Of a DNA stretch of 42,665 bases, positions 40,609 to 42,665 are shown piece by piece. Every line of letters begins with the position of its first letter. Position 1 is the stretch's first letter. The DNA is from a virus. Location: the IMG/VR virus record IMGVR_UViG_3300042341_000346, positions 1 to 42,665 of that record, one strand, 5' to 3'. The position numbers and the translations under genes are program-made. Below the pieces are notes generated by a model. It saw nothing but the letters and a program-made list of their open reading frames with translations. It was not told where the DNA came from and searched no databases.

Positions 40609-41051
40609 TAAAGACCAGCCTTCATAGCTAACTCAGAAAAAATAGGGTTGCCTGTTTGTCGTGATAATTGACGCATAAATTCGCCTTGCTTATAAGAAGG
40701 AGATGAAGCATATGCATTCATTGAAGGCGAAGGTCCGTTGCGTAAACCCGCATTAAAAGGAACGCTTGGTTGATCGTCGGGTTGATACAACTGTCCACCA
40801 ACATTACTCAACATACCTTTCATGTCATCTAAAGACATTTTAGGTTGTTCTTGCACGGGGGCACTAGGAGCAGGAGCACCTTCCTGTTGAGGACTTGGCG
40901 CTGTTGGTTGAGATTGAGGGTTTACCAATTGAGGTGCAGGCATCGTCTGTTGCAACTGTTCCTGTTGCACACCCTCACCATATGTCTGTCCACTAATAGA
41001 TTGAACTGGCTGGCCTTGACCACCAGCCAAAGTTTTCTTTGCTCTAGGCAC
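40608..41051 (-). CDS. 147-aa Pro/Gln-rich protein between portal and giant gene
   Basis: A GTG start is used with a perfect AAGGAGG site inside the portal 3' end, overlapping the portal stop. The middle is Pro/Gln/Ala-rich and probably disordered (MPAPQLVNPQSQPTAPSPQQ). The ends are helical (LSLDDMKGMLSNVG-like and FMRQLSRQTGNPIFSELAMK). Its place suggests a portal-associated linker, protease-less scaffold or chaperone for the giant protein. The portal C-terminus is similarly Pro/Gln/Ala-rich. Confidence 0.65.
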   Translation of the reverse strand: MPRAKKTLAGGQGQPVQSISGQTYGEGVQQEQLQQTMPAPQLVNPQSQPTAPSPQQEGAPAPSAPVQEQPKMSLDDMKGMLSNVGGQLYQPDDQPSVPFNAGLRNGPSPSMNAYASSPSYKQGEFMRQLSRQTGNPIFSELAMKAGL

Positions 41052-42665
41052 CTTGTCCTCCTTGCATAGCCGCTAACAACTGTTGAACATTCGCACGAGG
41101 ATCTTGAGGGGGTCCAGCCTGTGGAGGTGGAGCCTGAGCCTGAGCCTGTTGCATAGCCATCATCTGCTCTGGAGGTCCAGCCATACCAGGCATAGCCTCA
41201 GGTGGAGCAACCATTCCTTCGGGAGCTGGCGGTGCTTCTGACGCTTGACGCTTACGCATTTCATCATCAGCCATAGCAACAGCATCAAAAATATCTTTGC
41301 CTTCCGACAAATACTTCTTAATCATCGTAGAAGCAATTAACGGCAACTCGCCAGTCAAAAGCTTTTGAAGAACACTTTGACGCAAGGCATCATCAAAGTC
41401 CTCGTCCTGCACAAGACGTTCTTCAGCCTCATGGTCATCAATGTACGGGTGCATAGCCCTGAAGGTGCGACCCGAAATGGCTTTAGCACCACGCAAAGAC
41501 CCAAGGATCTGTGTCTGTTGCATAACATCAGCACCAGGAAGGTTATACGAAACTGTGTTATCTAACAGTTCTATGTGTTCCTGCGGCGTAAATGTGACAA
41601 TACCTTTGTCTCCAGCCCATCCAGAGTACATTGAATACTTCTTGTCAGGCCAATACGCTTTATAGGTAGAAAGAATTGCTGAGTTAAGATGTGGTAGCCA
41701 CGCTTCACTGATTTCGTGAAGTTCTTGGATGCGCGGATCAACAGCCATACCGGCCATAGCGTCCATACCACGACCAGTACGCAAAGCACCGTAAGTCTCA
41801 CCACCAAATTGTGGAACCAAGCCCGTTGAGGTGCGGAAGTTGCGTTCAAGACGGTCAATGGTTTGCGTGGTCCTAATGTCTGGCGTGGATCGAATCTGAC
41901 CGATGGACTCAACGTCCTGTAGCAAGTTGATTTCACCTTCACGACCATCTTTCCATTGTCCACCAATAATACGAGGCATTCCACCCGAACGCCCAATAGC
42001 GTACATGTCAGGCCAAATAGCTTTTTCTTGGGCAAGAATGTCTAGTGCCATAAGTCTTGCTTGTAGGTCTACGTTGCCAAGCATTGATCCAATACGGCTT
42101 GCGATGCGTCCGAGGCTCACGTTGTGGGGTACTACGGCTGGCATCATGCCGATACGGTTCGGATAACTTGGTGATAACTGTTGCCATGGGGTAATCCATG
42201 GGCGTTCGCTTGACATGCGACGGTCATCAAATACTGGTCCGATGATGCCGAATACGGTTTGATCTAGGTCGTACCATTCAACACATTCCCAAAGGTCACG
42301 GTAGTCGTCTTTGTGGATTGGTCCGCCTACTTCTTGGCGTGATTGTGGATAGACACGACGTAAGAATTCGGCTGAGTGGCGGGTAACAAAGGCTACATAT
42401 TCGGGTTGCCGTAGTTCTTCGTTGGCTGTTGGCTCAATATAGGTGCCGAGTGGGTCACGGATCTCAATGCGGGGAATGCCTGCATTAAAGTCTGGGATAA
42501 CGACAAGACTGCAAGTGTGGTAGGCGGCTAGTTGGCGGTAGTAGCGACGACGACCGAGGTTCCATTTAGAATTTGAGTAGGTTGCTGCTACGATCTTGCG
42601 TCGTTTGTCAGCATATTCACGGGACCTGCGACCGCTATCTTTCATGGGGTCAATGGCAGGAAACA
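41044..42665 (-). CDS. portal protein, main part (5' end lies at 1-353)
   Basis: Together with 1-353 this encodes a 615-residue portal. The visible part reads KDSGRRSREYADKRRKIVAA at the junction, then a beta-rich clip and wing (VVIPDFNAGIPRIEIRDPLG, YVAFVTRHSAEFLRRVYP), a helical core (IRTTQTIDRLERNFRTSTGL) and a C-terminal Pro/Gln/Ala-rich tail (PPPQAGPPQDPRANVQQLLA). The ring connects capsid to adaptor and binds terminase. Codon third positions shift at about 41560, with the C-terminal third using T/G-ending codons and the rest A/C-ending ones. No fused protease or ADP-ribosylating domain is seen. Confidence 0.85.
   Translation of the reverse strand, partial: FPAIDPMKDSGRRSREYADKRRKIVAATYSNSKWNLGRRRYYRQLAAYHTCSLVVIPDFNAGIPRIEIRDPLGTYIEPTANEELRQPEYVAFVTRHSAEFLRRVYPQSRQEVGGPIHKDDYRDLWECVEWYDLDQTVFGIIGPVFDDRRMSSERPWITPWQQLSPSYPNRIGMMPAVVPHNVSLGRIASRIGSMLGNVDLQARLMALDILAQEKAIWPDMYAIGRSGGMPRIIGGQWKDGREGEINLLQDVESIGQIRSTPDIRTTQTIDRLERNFRTSTGLVPQFGGETYGALRTGRGMDAMAGMAVDPRIQELHEISEAWLPHLNSAILSTYKAYWPDKKYSMYSGWAGDKGIVTFTPQEHIELLDNTVSYNLPGADVMQQTQILGSLRGAKAISGRTFRAMHPYIDDHEAEERLVQDEDFDDALRQSVLQKLLTGELPLIASTMIKKYLSEGKDIFDAVAMADDEMRKRQASEAPPAPEGMVAPPEAMPGMAGPPEQMMAMQQAQAQAPPPQAGPPQDPRANVQQLLAAMQGGQGA
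42539..42665. repeat. terminal overlap, right copy
   Basis: Identical to 1-127; see the left copy. Count it once when deriving genome length or gene coordinates. Confidence 0.95.

Overview
The window is the complete, circularly closed genome of a tailed bacteriophage, apparently with a short tail (podovirus-like). The last 127 bases repeat the first 127 exactly, so the unit genome is 42,538 bp and the portal gene is cut by the ends of the linear representation. The host is probably an actinobacterium: there is a WhiB-family iron-sulfur regulator, a Gp3-like protein typical of actinophages, and a secreted lipoprotein with a Pro/Thr linker. The moderate to low G+C suggests a low-GC aquatic lineage such as the freshwater Nanopelagicales, but that is inference. 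No integrase, immunity repressor, ParA, DNA polymerase, helicase, primase, RNA polymerase, tRNA or CRISPR array was recognised.

Layout. (1) A minus-strand late block starts at about 4.78 kb and runs leftward through a Cys-motif protein, a BppU-like protein, a collagen-like collar-domain fibre, a tail-assembly-chaperone-like protein, a coiled-coil mini-protein, terminase and portal. It crosses the circle junction into a 147-aa protein, a 2,953-aa giant protein, three further presumed internal virion (ejection) proteins and four tiny lysine-rich proteins. (2) A promoter at about 27.33-27.36 kb followed by a 27-bp tandem repeat leads a second minus-strand set: scaffold, Cys-motif protein, major capsid protein, tail adaptor, tail nozzle, two fibre proteins, M15 endolysin, two small membrane proteins, metallophosphoesterase and two small hypotheticals. 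(3) A plus-strand early set (6.19-17.79 kb) holds many small actinophage-type hypotheticals plus SSB, a Cas4/RecB-like Fe-S nuclease, a ParB-like protein, a Gp3-like protein, WhiB, a RusA-like resolvase and a lipoprotein lytic transglycosylase. The two arms converge, overlapping, at about 17.78 kb.

The divergent gap at 4.78-6.19 kb is the most unusual non-coding stretch. It is GC-rich and packed with hairpins. It carries a perfect 11-bp tandem repeat, a five-copy 8-bp iteron array, a 60-bp AT-rich inverted repeat and a GC stem extended by T7/A8 tracts. It then leads into a 30-codon Phe-rich mini-ORF coupled to the first early gene. It is the best candidate for the replication or partition origin and may also encode a structured RNA.

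Working model (inference): the early set recruits host replication to the 5-6 kb region with SSB, nuclease, RusA and ParB-like help, and WhiB or small DNA-binding proteins switch transcription. The late set builds a capsid with an adaptor and nozzle but no tape measure. The giant protein and its neighbours would be ejected with the DNA.
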